The notes: generated by a model not told the origin, from the letters alone. A stretch of 64,000 nucleotides of DNA from Taenia hydatigena (GCA_036345935.2 JADWOT020001231.1:186001-250000), one strand, 5' to 3'. Shown: positions 24,345 through 37,895, counted from the first letter of the stretch. A program made the numbers and translations.

Positions 24345-25560
24345 CCACATATTTCACCATTTCTACCCATATGTAATCTGATAAAGACCTTAGTTGTTGA
24401 CTTTTTACTAAGCTGAGAAGACGGATTCCCTGTAATATAATTATATTTTGACCCAAAACATGTTGAATTTCGGCATTAATATTTGGTTTAATTCCATGTC
24501 CGTGTAGGACTGTTATCATTTACCGCATTGTATTGAGGGTAATATCGACCAGAAGCAAAGATTGCAGATGATTTATAAAATTACTGGGAATTACTTGGTG
24601 GCAATGACTGTGCAAGATGCAAAAATTCTACAAAATAGAAAACTGTGCCTCGTCTGACAGGATCATAATTTGTTTAGCACGGCCTCCTTAGCGAACAATT
24701 CGGACCAGGATTCTGCCTTTGGCGTTACTTTGCATAAAGTCCAGGTAAGAATAAATTGCATATTATGACTTCTTACTATGCCTGCTATGCACAAATTGAC
24801 AAAAGCCATTTACTAGATAGTTCGACTTCGCCCTTAATTCCCAAGGTTTTATTTTTGATGCGCAGTAAAATAACTTTATACCAGTTACTACAATACTCAC
24901 ACCTCTAATCACGTATGAAGTACAAGTTACTTTTAGCTATTTGGCAGCTATCTGGGTGTGTATAAAATTCTTCGAGGCAGGGCAAGAAAAAAGATCTAAT
25001 TACGAAAGAGTTGCGCACCGCGTTTTACAACCATTGAAAATTACTGAATGGTATTGGGTTTGATTGGTACTGCACATGCAATAAAATAGCAAATTAGCCC
25101 AAATGCACTGCACTTCGTGTATTTCTCACTTTGATCTGGCACTGGTCTTAATTCGTCTGCAGCTATTAACTATCTGCGGTCTCCTGCAAGACATTAGCAC
25201 TTTGCGTTATGCAGCTGTACTGAGGCTATATTAACAGAAAACCAGAGAGCGAGGATGTTCACTGCACTATGTTTTGTTCGTTTTAATCCCTAATTAATTG
25301 AGATTAGGTCCCAAATGCAAAGTTGCTTCCGTTTCATTGAGGTGTAGTGCAGCTGCAAGACATTTAATGCTTAAGAATAACTTCATTATACTAAAGTGGT
25401 TTTAATGCGTAAACTGCAAATGTAGGCACGTTGTCGTGACCAATTGTCATGGATTCACATCTACAGTTGTTTGGTTTTGTGTACATCTGTTTCTTTCACC
25501 TCTGGTAGTCATGATATATCTCGTTTTATGCCATAAACATAGACCTGACAGACAGTTGAG
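24345..25560 (+). repeat. Dispersed repeat family C, copy 2
   Basis: 24,585-24,960 repeats 22,955-23,260, and 24,640-25,560 aligns with 38,870-39,790, including the CTGCAAGACAT / CTGCTAAACTAT and GTAGTGCAGC / GAAGTGCAGT regions. Copies 1 and 2 thus form a diverged tandem pair with an offset of about 1.63 kb. Confidence 0.55.
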
Positions 25561-26849
25561 GAGTCTATTTTGGGAAACCGATCAAAGTCAATCAGAATTA
25601 TAGCACAGAAGCTTATTCCGTTTAGTGATTGCTTGCGATAGCTCTCGTATCAAATTGTAAAAGTAAGGTTTGGCTGATGACACGAACCTCTAGGTTGACG
25701 CAAATAATTGATAATGAACGAATACGCACCTCCAAAGAATCGGGTACCTTTGAGACCCGAATCGATCCAAATTGAAAATCAGATGCATGTTTTACTTTCA
25801 GTAAGGATGTGGAGCAAGATTCTTTTCTTACTTTTTTATTTAAATAAACCGGAATAGAATCCTAGGCTCTTTCCACCTTCCGTAATTGCTTGCGACATTT
25901 CCAATTATGCTATCTCACAATATAGATGCGGTCTAAGCGTGATGGTTATATTTCGGCAAGGAGATCAGGACTAGCCAGGGTACAGATTTTCTGTTGTTTC
26001 TATCCATATCGATCAGAATCAGCAGCTCGAAAGCGATGGCGACAGTTCTCGTTCTGAAATCGGACAGGGCAGGTATGTCTGAAGAGAAAGGTCTCTACTG
26101 TGGCAGGAAAAGCTAAAAGACTACGGATCTAGAGATGCGCCTTTTTATCTGTTTTAATTAAGAATTGCTCTGAAGTGGGATTCGGCGGGTTTTCTTGTTA
26201 TAAAATCTGACATTGTAGGTGCGGTTAAATTGTGAAGTGTCCGCATAAGCAAAGAAAACCGAGTGTGATGGCAAAACGAAATACAAAATTAGGGAAATGT
26301 TTGTTCATTCAGAGCAAAGCTAAAGTAGTTCAGATATGAATGGTAGCAGCGCGGATATGTGAGAAGATGGGATAAAAAAGGTAAAGTCTATTCAAGTAAA
26401 ACAAGAAGTGCATTGTTGCATAAAGAGCGGATGGTTTGAAGAAATGGAGACATGTTTCTGGAACATCCATCGTCTCTTCTTATAAATAGCAATATTTAGA
26501 TATTTTACTTTTTCCACTCCTGCTTTTGATTCTCTTCCTTCATATTCGTGATCTATAAGTGTTCCACTGCATTCTTGTGCGTCATTTTAATGCTTTCACA
26601 CCTGGTATCCAGTGTAAATCATACAGATGGGATAAGCCGTGATTGGCTTCTTCTAGCATGCCATTTAAGGAAAAGCCAAATTTTCATCAAGCCAATTACT
26701 TCATTTTACTAGGCCTTATGACTAGGTGAGTGGGCAAGTAAAAAGTCTGGGAAAGGCTAGAAGGAAGTAGAAAGGAAATAAAGAGCGCTGAACCACAGCT
26801 CTATATCCACGACTTCTTACCGTTCAGTCAGTATTTTGCCCCTTTCAGC
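25561..26849. other. No gene seen
   Basis: No frame above 60 codons and no repeat recognised. Confidence 0.4.
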
Positions 26850-27710
26850 TGAACTTTCATGTTACTTTGCTTCTATTAAAGAGGCGCATGGACAGCTATA
26901 AACATTCATAATGCAAAATGACAATTTTTGGGCATAAAACTAGGGATGCACAAGATAAAAGTTTCTCCGCCAACTTAACACCAATCATTATTTGATCCTG
27001 CACTATGCTTGCTGTGCCGAACTTGCTTTTCATGCCTCAATTGTGCTTAAGTCCCTGAATAAGCAGCTGTATCCGGGGACCAGCTGATGTAAAACAAATT
27101 ACCCAATGTTCATGTCTCACTGCGGAAGCTCTGCAGCTCGGTACGCAAGTCTCGGCTTGACTAAATCTGACTAGGTTGGATTGGGTCAGAATAGATAAGA
27201 CTGGCAAACTAGGCCAAATTATGACAGGCTTGAACTAGGCCCCTTACATGTTTCCGCTCGAGTAAGCCTCAGCACTATATTTTTACTTACTTAATCAGCT
27301 CGACATGACTCTCTTTCATTTCCACAAACATTAGGAATCAAGGTGCACACAAAAGAAGTAGGTCTAATGACGTCTTCAAATGGGTGGAGAGAAGCTCTCT
27401 TGTCTACGCCCCCATTCTCATGTCCACTACAGCGCAACGTCTGTGAGTGTCTGCTTTTATCCTACTACGCTTAATATGCTCTCAAGAACTGCGTTATGCA
27501 TTATGAGAGGAGAGAGGAGTAAGCACTCCATGCGCAGCATTTCCTTATCTTTATTTTTCCTCTTTATTGTCACGAGAAAGTCTCGTCCTCATGGCCCGCC
27601 TCGCGCTTCTCTCGTCTTCACCTCCTTAGAAATTAGTATCATTTCTTCAGCCTTCTACTTCCGCCTCATCTGCCAACTCCCTCCTAGTCTCACCTGGTGC
27701 TCGCAGGTGA
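26850..27710 (+). repeat. Dispersed repeat family B, copy 1
   Basis: Best matched from 27,140 to 27,705 with 43,320-43,985. Shared landmarks are AGAAGTAGGTCTAATGACGTC / AGAAGTAGGCCTGATGACATC, AATGGGTGGAGA, CTTTATTTTTC and CACGAGAAAGTCTCG / CACGAGAAAATCCCG. A 111-codon frame (27,380-27,715) is open here, but the second copy does not preserve it. Element class unknown. Confidence 0.6.
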
Positions 27711-29389
27711 GGTAAGTGGGACACCTCCCGCTAGCCAGCCTGGCAGAAGGCGAGGCTCAGGACTGTGTCCTTCCAACTACATTTCATCGACCATCTCTCT
27801 GGTTAGGAACAAAGCCACCCGTGTTTACTTGACTTAGAGTTGGCGGTGTCAGTAGCAATGGAAGTGGTAGATGCCTTCTTGGTATTGGCAGATGAGGCAA
27901 ATTTAACACTTGTGGCTGGCTTTGTGGATGGATAGTCGTGTGGCTGTCTTGCGCATTGTTAATCTTGAAAGTGCTGGCTAAACTGCATGTTCGTTCTCCG
28001 ACTTATGCAAGCTTTTTGCCTTCATTGGTGGATTTCGTGTCAATTGTTTCGCTTTCGCGCCTTTTTAATGCACATAGTATATCGTGGAATTATTATTAAT
28101 GGCATTTATTTTGCGTTTCATTAACCTAATTAACTGACAATGAAATCGTTTTGATATTTAATTTGATTTCTTTGACTCTCTTATCAGCCTTACTTGTCTG
28201 TCTTTTCGGTGGACACTTTATTTATAGAGATGACAGTTTTGGCGATCACTTTCTGCCATGTGTCATGTGAGTCCTTTGGGCTTCTTTACACCTACACAAC
28301 TATTGCCTTAATTTGCCTTGGCAGTGCGTTTGTAATTTACTTCACTAGGTATTAAAGGTAGTGCTGGGTTGGGCAGGTATTTATACGATTCCTCCCTTGT
28401 GGGAGCATTCCCTTCTGGTTTGCTGCACACGATGTTCAAAAGTGGTCACGCAGACTTGATATTTAGGGCGTTCAATGATGCACCATGACCGGTCAGGCGA
28501 TCAAACAACCGCTCAACTTGCATGTTGGTTTTTCGGGTATCCACCTCAATTTAATTGCATATTTTGTGTGTAGGGTAGGTGGTCATCCTTCATGACTTGC
28601 ATCCCATGTCAAAATGCTTTTTAGGTTGTATAGCGACTTTGCTCGTTGAGTGCTTTAAGCTCTCCTACCGAAAAGAAAACATTGTTTTTGGTTCCGTTAG
28701 CAGGTTAATTAAGGAAAATAAGGCAGTAAGTCCCATGAGTGCACGATGCACGAATTCCGCTGCTACAACTTTCAAAGGATAGGTATTAGACCGTGGATGG
28801 TGGGTTCCTTTGTAGAATGTGCTATGCTTTCCTTAGGTTCAAAGCAAGACTTCTCGATCACTCTGGCAAAGTAGTCAGCGGATTCTGAGTAATTCTAGAA
28901 TCGTACTAGCGCGTTGTTTGATCATGACTGTCACGTACTTCCGACTGATCTTCATTAGATTTTCGCTCTTCTTCTTCTAAGCATAGTGTTTAAAGCTGCT
29001 CTGGTGCAAAATAACAGCATTCTATCCGATCGCGTTGCATTTCGATTGAGGCAGGCAAGCCCTAGAACACCGTAAACTGCATTGCTTGCACTTAGGCCAC
29101 CTTCGGTGGTCACTGAGAGGGAGTGGCAGCCTCTTATATTGTCTTATAAGGTGGCGAGACAGTTCGGCTGACAAGGCAGGCCACTGCTTTTGGTTGAGTT
29201 CGACTGCAAAATGGGTCAGCTAACGCAAATAAAGAAGGCATTTCTCTTTGGATAATTGCGACACTATGCACAGAGCCGTTAGAGCATTGGCATGCTAGAG
29301 GAGAGGCGGCATTTATTTAACTGCTTGCTATGCCCATCTCCTGTCGGTACAATTCGCATAAGTGAGTAGGCGAACGCTAAACAGAGATG
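27711..29389. other. No gene seen
   Basis: A 67-codon frame at 28,579-28,782 only. GC content rises slightly around 27.7-27.9 kb. Confidence 0.4.
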
Positions 29390-30330
29390 TAAGGGACTCG
29401 GCGGACATGGCTTATATAGATAGATAGGTAGATGGAAGTGGGAATGGAGAAGCGGAAAGGTTGGCGAGACAGAAACGTTGACACCTAGTGTGAGTGGAAT
29501 GGTTTGGGCTAGATGACTGTAGAGGAGCTGAGGCAGATATATCGAGAAGCAGGCTGTTGAGTGATACGAAATGAATATCCGGCGAAAAATTGAGACTGAT
29601 TTGTAAAGAATTAGCCTCTGTGTTGATGGTAGCTAGAAGCCTGGTGTCTCGCTGAGGTGCACAAATGAAGGCGCAGAATGGGAAGGTGATGCGGGCGGTT
29701 ATGAAAATGGGTGTGGGTCAATAGAAAGTAGGCATAAAGTAGATAGTGAGAGAACTACGTACCTGTATGGGTGCTTAAGCTGGGAACGTGGGAAGGTGGC
29801 TTTGCAGACAATGGAAGTCGTGGGGATGGCCAGATTGTAAGGCAACATCCAATATGTAGTTACGGTTAGTGGGACTGGAGTAAGTTGTTAATAAACCGGG
29901 TTGGAGGGTGATGCAAACTCATGGTCCAGAATGGGCCGGGGCTGATGAGTAGAAAGATTAGTTCTTAGCGTGAGAAGAAGTAGAAGATGAAGGCGAGAGG
30001 TGGGAACCTATCCAGACAGGAAGGGAGGGTATGTCGATGTGTGAACGACCGGATTTAGAAATAACAGACACTAGAGAGCTAGTAACAATGAAAAGCAAGA
30101 AGATATTGAGTTGGATGAGTGGGGGATCAGACTGTGTTTTTTAAAGTGGGTACTTCAACAGAAATTGTGAGGGAGTGGTAAAGGATTAGGCTCATATGTG
30201 ATAACATGCAGATAAGGGGATAGCATGGAGGTATATAGGTATTGTTATAGAAAGTAGGCGTTTATGGAAGGGAAATGAGTTAGTAACATGGGAAAATAGG
30301 CTACGAATTAACGGGAAGTAGAAATGTAGA
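29390..30330 (+). other. Long purine-rich tract
   Basis: About 940 bp in which A and G dominate the plus strand, with many GGAAG, GAGAAG and GTAGAAG runs but no simple tandem unit. It lacks a plus-strand frame of 60 codons or more. It could be a decayed purine satellite, a transcribed antisense region, or a triplex-forming sequence. Confidence 0.55.
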
Positions 30331-31845
30331 AGTGAACGAGGCACAAAGGTAGAATACTCAGATCATATAGTCATGATTTGTGGTCGAACAGCTTAAAATG
30401 TTTAGGATTAATGAGAATTAAGTTTCTGAACAGGGGCAATGGGAAGTGAGATTGCCGTTGCACAAAACCGCAAGAGATTGAGACAGGTAGGTGCTGGAGT
30501 GTTGGCGATGAAGCACCAGGCGGGATTAATATTAAGCAACAGAAAACGACGACTGCGGTAAAGCAGAAAAAATATGCTCTTAGCAACACGCACTGCCTTT
30601 ATCTAACATCATTTATACAGGCTAAATTCGTGCGGATTTATTCATTCTCCTTTTTTACCTGCGCCTATTCTTGATATAAGGTGATGGTCCCGAAACACTT
30701 TTATTGTCTTTGACAGACCTGCAAATTTTCTGCTAATCATGAAGCATTGTACGATGGCTTTTGTCGACGTCGAGGCATTCAAGCTATGTTCCTACCGCTC
30801 GACCAAATGGCACGTTTAAAGAAACATGAGCGTTACGCAGGAACATTATCATTGCTTAATGTAGCTAAACAAAAATATGCAAGAAGGACATAAGTTGCAG
30901 AAAAATTCTTATCTGCGTTATCAATAACCATTAGAACTACGAAGCATCGTTTCAAAGTCTCATTCAAATAAATTTTAACTAAATAGTTATCGATTTTAGT
31001 GTAAATAATATTTCTTGTAAAATGTGTTTTACTTTTACTATGCTCAATATCCTTTCAATGCCTTTGGCGGCACGTGCAAAATACAGAGTTTTGGTGCGGT
31101 TGTTGTGCGTGGTTTGCCTTTTGCGCAAATGGGCCGAGGTATGTGAATATTTGTCGTGAAAATTCTCAAATTATGTAACATATACATATGTACGCTCCTA
31201 GCCAAACCCTTATGCTGGCATGGAAGTGCGGCTTTTGATTTTTGAGGCTTCCTGATTTCATGATGTGTGTAATGTATGTCGTGTTTTGCTCGATTTCCAT
31301 TGTCTTGCTTGACTGAAGTTTGGTGTAGACTACACTCATTTACTCCAAGCACTTTTCACAGGGGATGGCGTCTGCTGTTTCGAGTGATTTTGTCTTCAAA
31401 TTGTAGCGGAAGATGAGGATCTGATTTTTCATCATGCCTTACCAGCTTTTTATTTTTAAGCAAGAACTTACACACCAAAACGATGGATTTGCCACTTGAG
31501 GTCAGTCGAACTGTTTCAGACGGGTTAGACATGGTGTTTGAGGTTCCATGGTAGTTGTTTGATGAAATCAAACAATTGAGCCAAGGGGCCGGTGTGCAGA
31601 TAATGTAGGAACCGCATTATGTAAAGCGTTGCCTCGACTTTCGTCCTCTAGCACTTTGCTGAGCTCAAAACTGTGAATTTTGGCTATCCCAGCGGCTTAT
31701 CGTGAGGATCCGCTTATCGACTGGAGCCTTTGCGGCACTTCCTTTTCCTTACCCTAGTGGACAAAGAGTTTGCTGACTTCAATGGCGAGTAAAAATGAAG
31801 GATCGTATGCTGACCTTAGTGAATAGATGAAATATTTCTACCCTT
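30331..31845. other. No gene seen
   Basis: Minus-strand frames at 30,371-30,589, 31,044-31,352 (102 codons) and 31,356-31,571 are near chance expectation and have no paired splice signals. Confidence 0.4.
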
Positions 31846-32373
31846 ATGAAGGCGTCGAACTCGTGGGTGCAGCTCATTTTTACTGAGCGAAGAATTAATA
31901 CCCAACATCGTCTCAGTTTAGAGGTGGGAGGAGATGCGAAACAATTTGGAATCGAAAGTGCCAGGATCATAAGTCGATGCTTTACTTCCGCTCTATGGTC
32001 TCACTTAAGTCCGTTCACGCAGAGTTTTGATTTCCCCCTAGGTAAGTCTTATCCGAGTGCTGTAACAAAAGTAGCTATGTTGATTGCGAATCGGAAGGAT
32101 TTCCGCGTATGGGCATAGTTTCTCCGCTCCTGCGAAAGACTGCTGCTTTTAATCTATCATTTGCAAAGGACATGGCAAATGTGTCCTCTGTGCTATACAG
32201 CCATTGTTGCGCTGAAAGAGCTCGCATCCTTCTATCGTGAGGCTTGTTGCTCATTTTGAAAACGTGGGATTCATTAAGCTCTCCTTCTATGGCGCAGAGA
32301 ACTGTAGTACCATGGCAACGAACATGTGGCGAAGGCGGACACTTAAAAAATTGCGCCCCTGGTGGAATTTCGG
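31846..32373 (+). CDS. Candidate three-exon piece of an unknown gene
   Basis: Exon 1 is 31,846-32,041, ending at CTAG/gtaagt (a strong donor). Exon 2 is 32,119-32,236, from gggcatag to CTATC/gtgagg. Exon 3 runs from 32,279 to about 32,373 (donor gtaagg), or to the in-frame TGA at 32,382. Phases agree at both joins. The introns are 77 and 42 nt, very short, as in some flatworms. Coding blocks include RINTQHRLSLEVGGDAKQFG, then KTAAFNLSFAKDMANVSSVL, then QRTVVPWQRTCGEGGHLKNC. The last is not a proper zinc knuckle (spacing is wrong). No family was recognised. A 109-codon minus-strand frame over 32,075-32,404 is probably its shadow. Confidence 0.35.
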
Positions 32374-35345
32374 GTAAGGGCTGAGGTAAGTGTTCGCCCT
32401 TCAATTACTAACCTTACATATATTTGGCGTGCTGATTATTTCAAATGGGCCTTATGCCTACTCTAGGGCGTCTTTCTGATTGGTTTATTATAAATGACTA
32501 ATTTGAAGTCCTATAAGCATATCAATTGGGGTTAGGGCTGTGACTTATTTTATGTGAGCAATTTTTAATGGGTAACTGTAGTCATATCCTGAGAGTTTAT
32601 TTCTTTCGTGCGGCGTACTGTATGATTCAGTCATTCGGACGCCTTCATGGGTGGATGCTGCATGCGTTGAAAACAAGCCAGCCGGTAAACACGTAGAGCC
32701 GTGGTGTCCATCTTTTGCCTCTTTGATTTTTTCTTCTTTCGTGGAGCGCTATCGTAATGGCGTCTGTTGTGATTTATCTCATTTTCTCTGTATTTTTGTT
32801 GAATCCTAGTAGCGTTGCCATTGGCATCGAATGTCTCTAATTTGTTTCCTAATATTCCGCTTATTTTGGGAATGGAATCAGAAAAACCAAAATTAATGGA
32901 GTACTGGTTGCCATCAGAATTGATTTGGTGGGTTGAATCGGTGTCTCTAAATAAAAAGTGATTTTCTGTGTTGCTCGGCCTATGTCATTGTGTCAAGTCG
33001 AAGATGGCTGCAAGGATTATCAGTTACACGTCAGAAAGCATTGCGTTCGTGCGTTGCGGAGGGGAAAGAGATGCCTCTTAGTCACTCTGAGTACTCATTG
33101 TGGAGTAAAACCTATCCATATAAATTTACGAGAAAAAAGAATTGGTGGTGGGCACACTTATGTAAGCGATCAGAAGCGATCTTGACGTTCATTTGGCCAC
33201 AGGTTTTGCTACGGGGAATAAAGTGAAAACCTTGCACCTACTTGGCATACAGTGAGGGAGTCAAGTACGAATGTTGAGCCAGTCTATTTCTTGATGTCAG
33301 CATAATGTACGTGTAGTTGTATTTGCTTGGAAATGTCGATTTAATTTTGCTTTACCCTGCCGTTAGTTTCGGTTGGTTCTCGGTTATTGTCCTTGCTTTG
33401 GAGCATATGGCTACACTTCGGTGTCTTATAGTGCGTTTATTCATCTCCCATGCTGTCCCTTTCATTCACGAACTGGGTACCCTATTAACAAATAATCTCC
33501 GCTTCACCCTTATTCCTACTTTCCTTAGAGGTAAGGATTGCGATGAGGCAAACGTAGTGGCCGAAGCCTGCTCGTTGAACCAGCACGTTCATACCTCCTT
33601 GAGCGTCTTGCTGCTGTATCGCCATTAGAACTGTCAACTTGGGACCGCCAACAATCTCCCCAACATTTCTATCTCCTTATGCCATACTTAGCGCTCGCGC
33701 AAGTACCGTCTCCAGTATAAAGGCGAATAACCACCGCGTCTTTGACTTAGTCGTTTCCATTGTGCCCCTCTTTTACCAAAATCGTCATTCCACTAATAAC
33801 TCTCCCCCACCAAATTTACTTTGTTTTAGGTGGCGTGGATCCATGACTACGTAGATAAGTGGGGAGTCAATGCTGCCACCGATTCGCCGTTGACCCCTAA
33901 TGCTCCTGAAATCGGGGCAGCAACGCTGAGAGTTCTGCTGTCACCTCTGCTTCCCCAGTGCCTTTCGGTGCGGCTTTGAATTTGGTAACACGGTTCGTCA
34001 GTGTGCTATCAATAGTCCAGACATCTGGGTTGAAAGATAGAATGAACTCTGGGGATGGAGGGGCCTGGAGCACAAGTGGCTCATTCGATCGTTGATGTCT
34101 TGCAGGGCGAAAAGGGGGGATTCCGGGACGCCTGTTTTGCCAAACTGCAAGTCTTCTCTTTCCCATTACAAACATTAATCGAATTTAACTAGACTTTTGC
34201 TTGGCTGTTAACTGGTCATTGGGATTCCGCTTGAATAATTGCCTTGTTAATTTTTCAAGCTTGTCAAAAGGCGTTGAAGGCGCTCATTATTCGACTCCTA
34301 CTTATTTGTGGCATTCGATTTTCCATTGCTAATGTTATGTGTTCCGAACTTCATCGTGGTTCTTAAAAGACCACCCCTGCATAAGTTACTCTTACCTGCC
34401 AAGATTTTAAACTATCCGGGCGGCTACCCGATCGCTGAAAACGGGTGATTGTATTCTGCAGCAAACTTGTGCGACTCATTGTATAGACTCCCTAGGCCTT
34501 GACGAAACATTTTGAGTTGCGTTAGTTCCAGTCTTGCATCGTGATCACTTTACAGTCTGTTACTGGAAATCTCAGGCCGCTGTTTTTTCCACGGCGCGCA
34601 AAGTATCCTTCGTCATTGTGACCAGGTTATTGCTTGATCTTCTGCTCCTACCAATTCACGGGAAGTTCGATGATGCATGAGATGGTCTAAAAAGCTTGTG
34701 CGGTTTCCAGCGAAATTTGTTGCACTCACTTGCTAGGAATTGGGAAACACATAAGCCACTACTGGCATGGTAATCAGGTATTCTCGCTCTGATTTTTCAT
34801 ACCTACTGGCTGAGACAGAATGGTATTTAACTTGGTTCTAAAACTAGAGCAAAAGCTAGGTTTTCGCCTAGTAATCGTATCTTATTCGGCAAAGATTTGA
34901 AGTTCATGAATATTTTGTTCCTGCATTTTTGCACGCATTTAAGGTGGTTTTTTTAAATGCCTGTCCGACTGGGTGAGTAGTTTATTAGTGAGGATTGATA
35001 TGTATTGCCACGCATGCAATGCACATAAACAATTCATTGCATTTGTCACTGAATCGCCCAGACACTTGTCACCTCGTAGGTCTGAAGCACTCACCACTTC
35101 CTGCCTAAGAGACTACGGTCTGCATGTATTAGCGTGTGCAAGCTAGACTGTAGGCGCAGGTGTTCACAGCGAATCGGTAATAGCTATTGTCTGCCCACTT
35201 GATAAGATGTGATGTAACCGGAAGGTGTCTTGGAGGAACTCCTTAAAAACCGTTAGTGTTAGTGTGTCATTTCTGAATTACCTGCCCATTGGGAATGCGA
35301 CGTGATGTACAAGAACATTATGCTTTCCCTCCTTATCCTTCTTAC
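32374..35345. other. Possible further exons; nothing firm
   Basis: Candidates: a plus-strand frame at 32,990-33,226 (SEYSLWSKTYPYKFTRKK); a plus-strand frame from 33,317 to a good donor at 33,531 (TTAGAG/gtaagg) with LLTNNLRFTLIPTFLR; and a 92-codon minus-strand frame at 33,897-34,175 (ILSFNPDVWTIDSTLTNRVT). All three frames are partly open at 33.9-34.1 kb, so the frame cannot be chosen. Confidence 0.3.
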
Positions 35346-37645
35346 TCAATAATTTTGTTCAAGCTCTTTGTGGTTAGCACCAGGTATTGTTGTCGACAAT
35401 TGGCTGAGAAATACAAAAGCATTGCCTTACTACTGCGATTTTAGTTTTGCTTTCCAAGACAAAATTGTGAAGGGCATGCTCATTGTAGCGAGGGGTCCGT
35501 ATTGTGGGTCGAAATGATGTAGTGATAATAATAGCTTATAAAGTGGCGATGGTGCCTTCTTATTTTGCAAAGCACCTTGGTTAAAGTTCCTACACTTTTA
35601 CTTTTTTCCATTCGGTTAACGATTGATAATAGGCGTGAACTTATTAATCGCCGAGCATTTTGTCCCTGTTCAACGACCTTTAGGTGAATGCGCTTAACGG
35701 CCAATGCAAGGAAGACTGCGAGTATCTGGAGGTTTCGTAGGTAGGCGTTTCTGCTCCTCTCTATGGGTAAGTTTGCCTACGCCTGTCAGATGTTGCTACG
35801 TCAAACAGCCTTGTTAAGGCTTTTTATTTGAAGCCAATTCCTTTGAGCTATTTCGAATCGGGGTGATATTTATACTTTGTCATCTCATTCCAAGCAATGA
35901 AACGCGCCTTCCCTCTAGCAGCAAGTGGGCTATTTTGGTTAATGGCGAGTTATTTTCTTTAGAATACCTTTTGCTCAGAATTCAGCAATAATTGTAAAGA
36001 TAAGGCACAGTTGGTTAGGCGCCGCCTCAGTTTGTAAGAGAGAACGCTGGAAATATCTGTGCCCTAATCACTTTTATGGGTGAACAAGTGTGCACTCCTC
36101 GCTTTGTCAAGTGACGGTTAAAGTGGTTATTCCTTCCATATGACTGATATTTTTCACCACAATGCGGATATAGTACAAACCACTTCTTATGCGGTGTAAT
36201 TCAGTCTTCTCCGGCCCTGGTTCCTTGTCGCTGCCGAGATACGGAAAACCAATCTCATTGCAGTGGCATTCAGTGCAGACTAAAAGTATCTCCCCTAGAA
36301 TGAATCTTATGGGAACATGCTTTTAGTTTTTATGCAATCTGTACAGTTGCCTCTTCGAAATGATCTTTGGAATTAGCGTTGCTGTAGAATGTGCTATTTG
36401 TAAGGGATTTATCCAAAAGCCAAATCTACTAACCAGTTCATCTACCCCAGTTCATTTCCTAATACGAATGTATTTTTGGCCACCAACTGGGGTTATTTTT
36501 GTGTCACTGCGTTGAGGGAGATGCGCCTAAGGCTATCTCAAGCTTCCCAAAATGGAGCATAAGGGAAACCATTCAGCAATTCAGTTCAGTTATCTGTATA
36601 TTGATCCCTTACTCCATCCATCCCCAACCCAGTCTTCTGTCTAGTTATTGGTTCATTCACTTTCGCAAGGCTTCTGCGTTATTTGGAGACGTTTGAAGGC
36701 AAATGAATCTGGAAGCGGCGCTAAAACATAGGTCAAGCAGTTGGCAGGTTAGAAGCATATATGAGATTTTCGGCTTTTAATTTTATGTTACCAAACAAGT
36801 TTCTTTTGCATACCTTAGCAACCGACACCACCGACAGCAGTGAAGATAGATCCATTGCTGGAGGATCACGAAGGGAGAGTATCGGGGATTTGAGGCATGT
36901 GCGGAACTTGCACCATCCAACGCAACACCGCAGGCTATGCACACATGGCTGCCGGAGGAGCTAGAAGCAGCCTAACACAAACATGCTGCCTCGGTGGTCA
37001 CGGGAGTAGGGTTAAAGGAAATGAAACGGAGCCTTAATCGAACCTAGGCCATCGCTACGGAATTTGAGACGAGAGTGGCTGAGTTCCTGGCAATAACTAC
37101 TGTCTTCTGCTCCTTATTTTCGTAGGCTTTAGTTGCTCACCTAATTACCAATTCATCGTGCTCAATCCTCAGCCACTTAATATCATTACATCCCTTTTCC
37201 ACCCATTATATCTCCCATACTTCTATTTCCTTTCATTTAATAATTTGCGTGGATATAATGTTTACAGATTCGTTTGTCAACTCAACAATCTGCTTCATCT
37301 GCTGGATACCTTTGATTTTGATTAATCTTTTTTTCCGATCAAATGATTAGGTAGGGTTTGTTTTGCATTTTTCGACAATTCTCTTGGTCTAGATGTGTGT
37401 TTTGAGATTGTCTTAGGGTTTCTTCCATTGGAAACAACGGTCTACGTGCAGAGGCTGGAGGAGGTTGATATGTAATAGGTATGCGCAACTTCTACTAACC
37501 CAGTCGTACCTGACCCACTTGCCTAGTCCCTTGGAACTGCAAATGAGTTCGTCCTCCTCCACTGTGTCTTCGTTGGGTGGGTCGTTGATGCGTGAAATTG
37601 ATGCTTGCTCCGCCCGGAGACTGCCCGTTTTCGACTTCTTGGGGG
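35346..37645 (-). CDS. Candidate six-exon gene segment, unknown protein
   Basis: Minus-strand exons in order: 37,645-37,510; 36,960-36,814; 36,673-36,613; 36,279-36,243; 35,760-35,602; 35,403-35,346. All junctions are GT-AG and all phases agree (198 codons with splits). Good acceptors include gccttttccag, gctgcttctag and tatttctcag. Content: a charged start (SRINDPPNEDTVEEDELICS), a cysteine block (VCIACG, then CCRWC), then a Leu-rich helical stretch (LQILAVFLALAVKRIHLKVV, SSRLLSIVNRMEKT, QYLVLTTKSLNKII). It suggests a metal-binding segment followed by an alpha-solenoid, but no family was recognised. Start and end are not defined. The exons were chosen by eye among several options, and one is only 37 nt, so errors are likely. 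Confidence 0.35.
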
Positions 37646-37895
37646 CTGGAAAAGGCTGAAGGCGCTACGTTGCTCTTATTAAGAAACTCGTGTCCTTTAA
37701 ATGTGCACTGTAGGCCAAGGACAGGAAAAAAGTTTGGTCTGATCGAGGACTAACATGATCACTCCTTAGGGCCTGAGACACTCTTGTCTTAGATATTTCG
37801 ACCAAGTGACCCCATTATCGTATTTCGGCCTGTAAAAGGTTGTCTAAAAGCGACCAACCTTCTCATAGTAAGGGTGGAAGAAGGGAAGAGAATGA

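Noticed and set aside
32279..32373. CGEGGHLKNC as a retroviral-type zinc knuckle
   Set aside because: The first CxxC pair is absent and the final spacing is one residue short.
36814..36960. Plus-strand exon with SRRESIGDLRHVRNL
   Set aside because: Same bases as a minus-strand exon that joins its neighbours in phase; the plus version has no matching donor.
37510..37645. Plus-strand Ser-rich frame ending FDFLGAGKG
   Set aside because: No donor on the plus strand; the minus strand has both splice sites and a stronger codon pattern.
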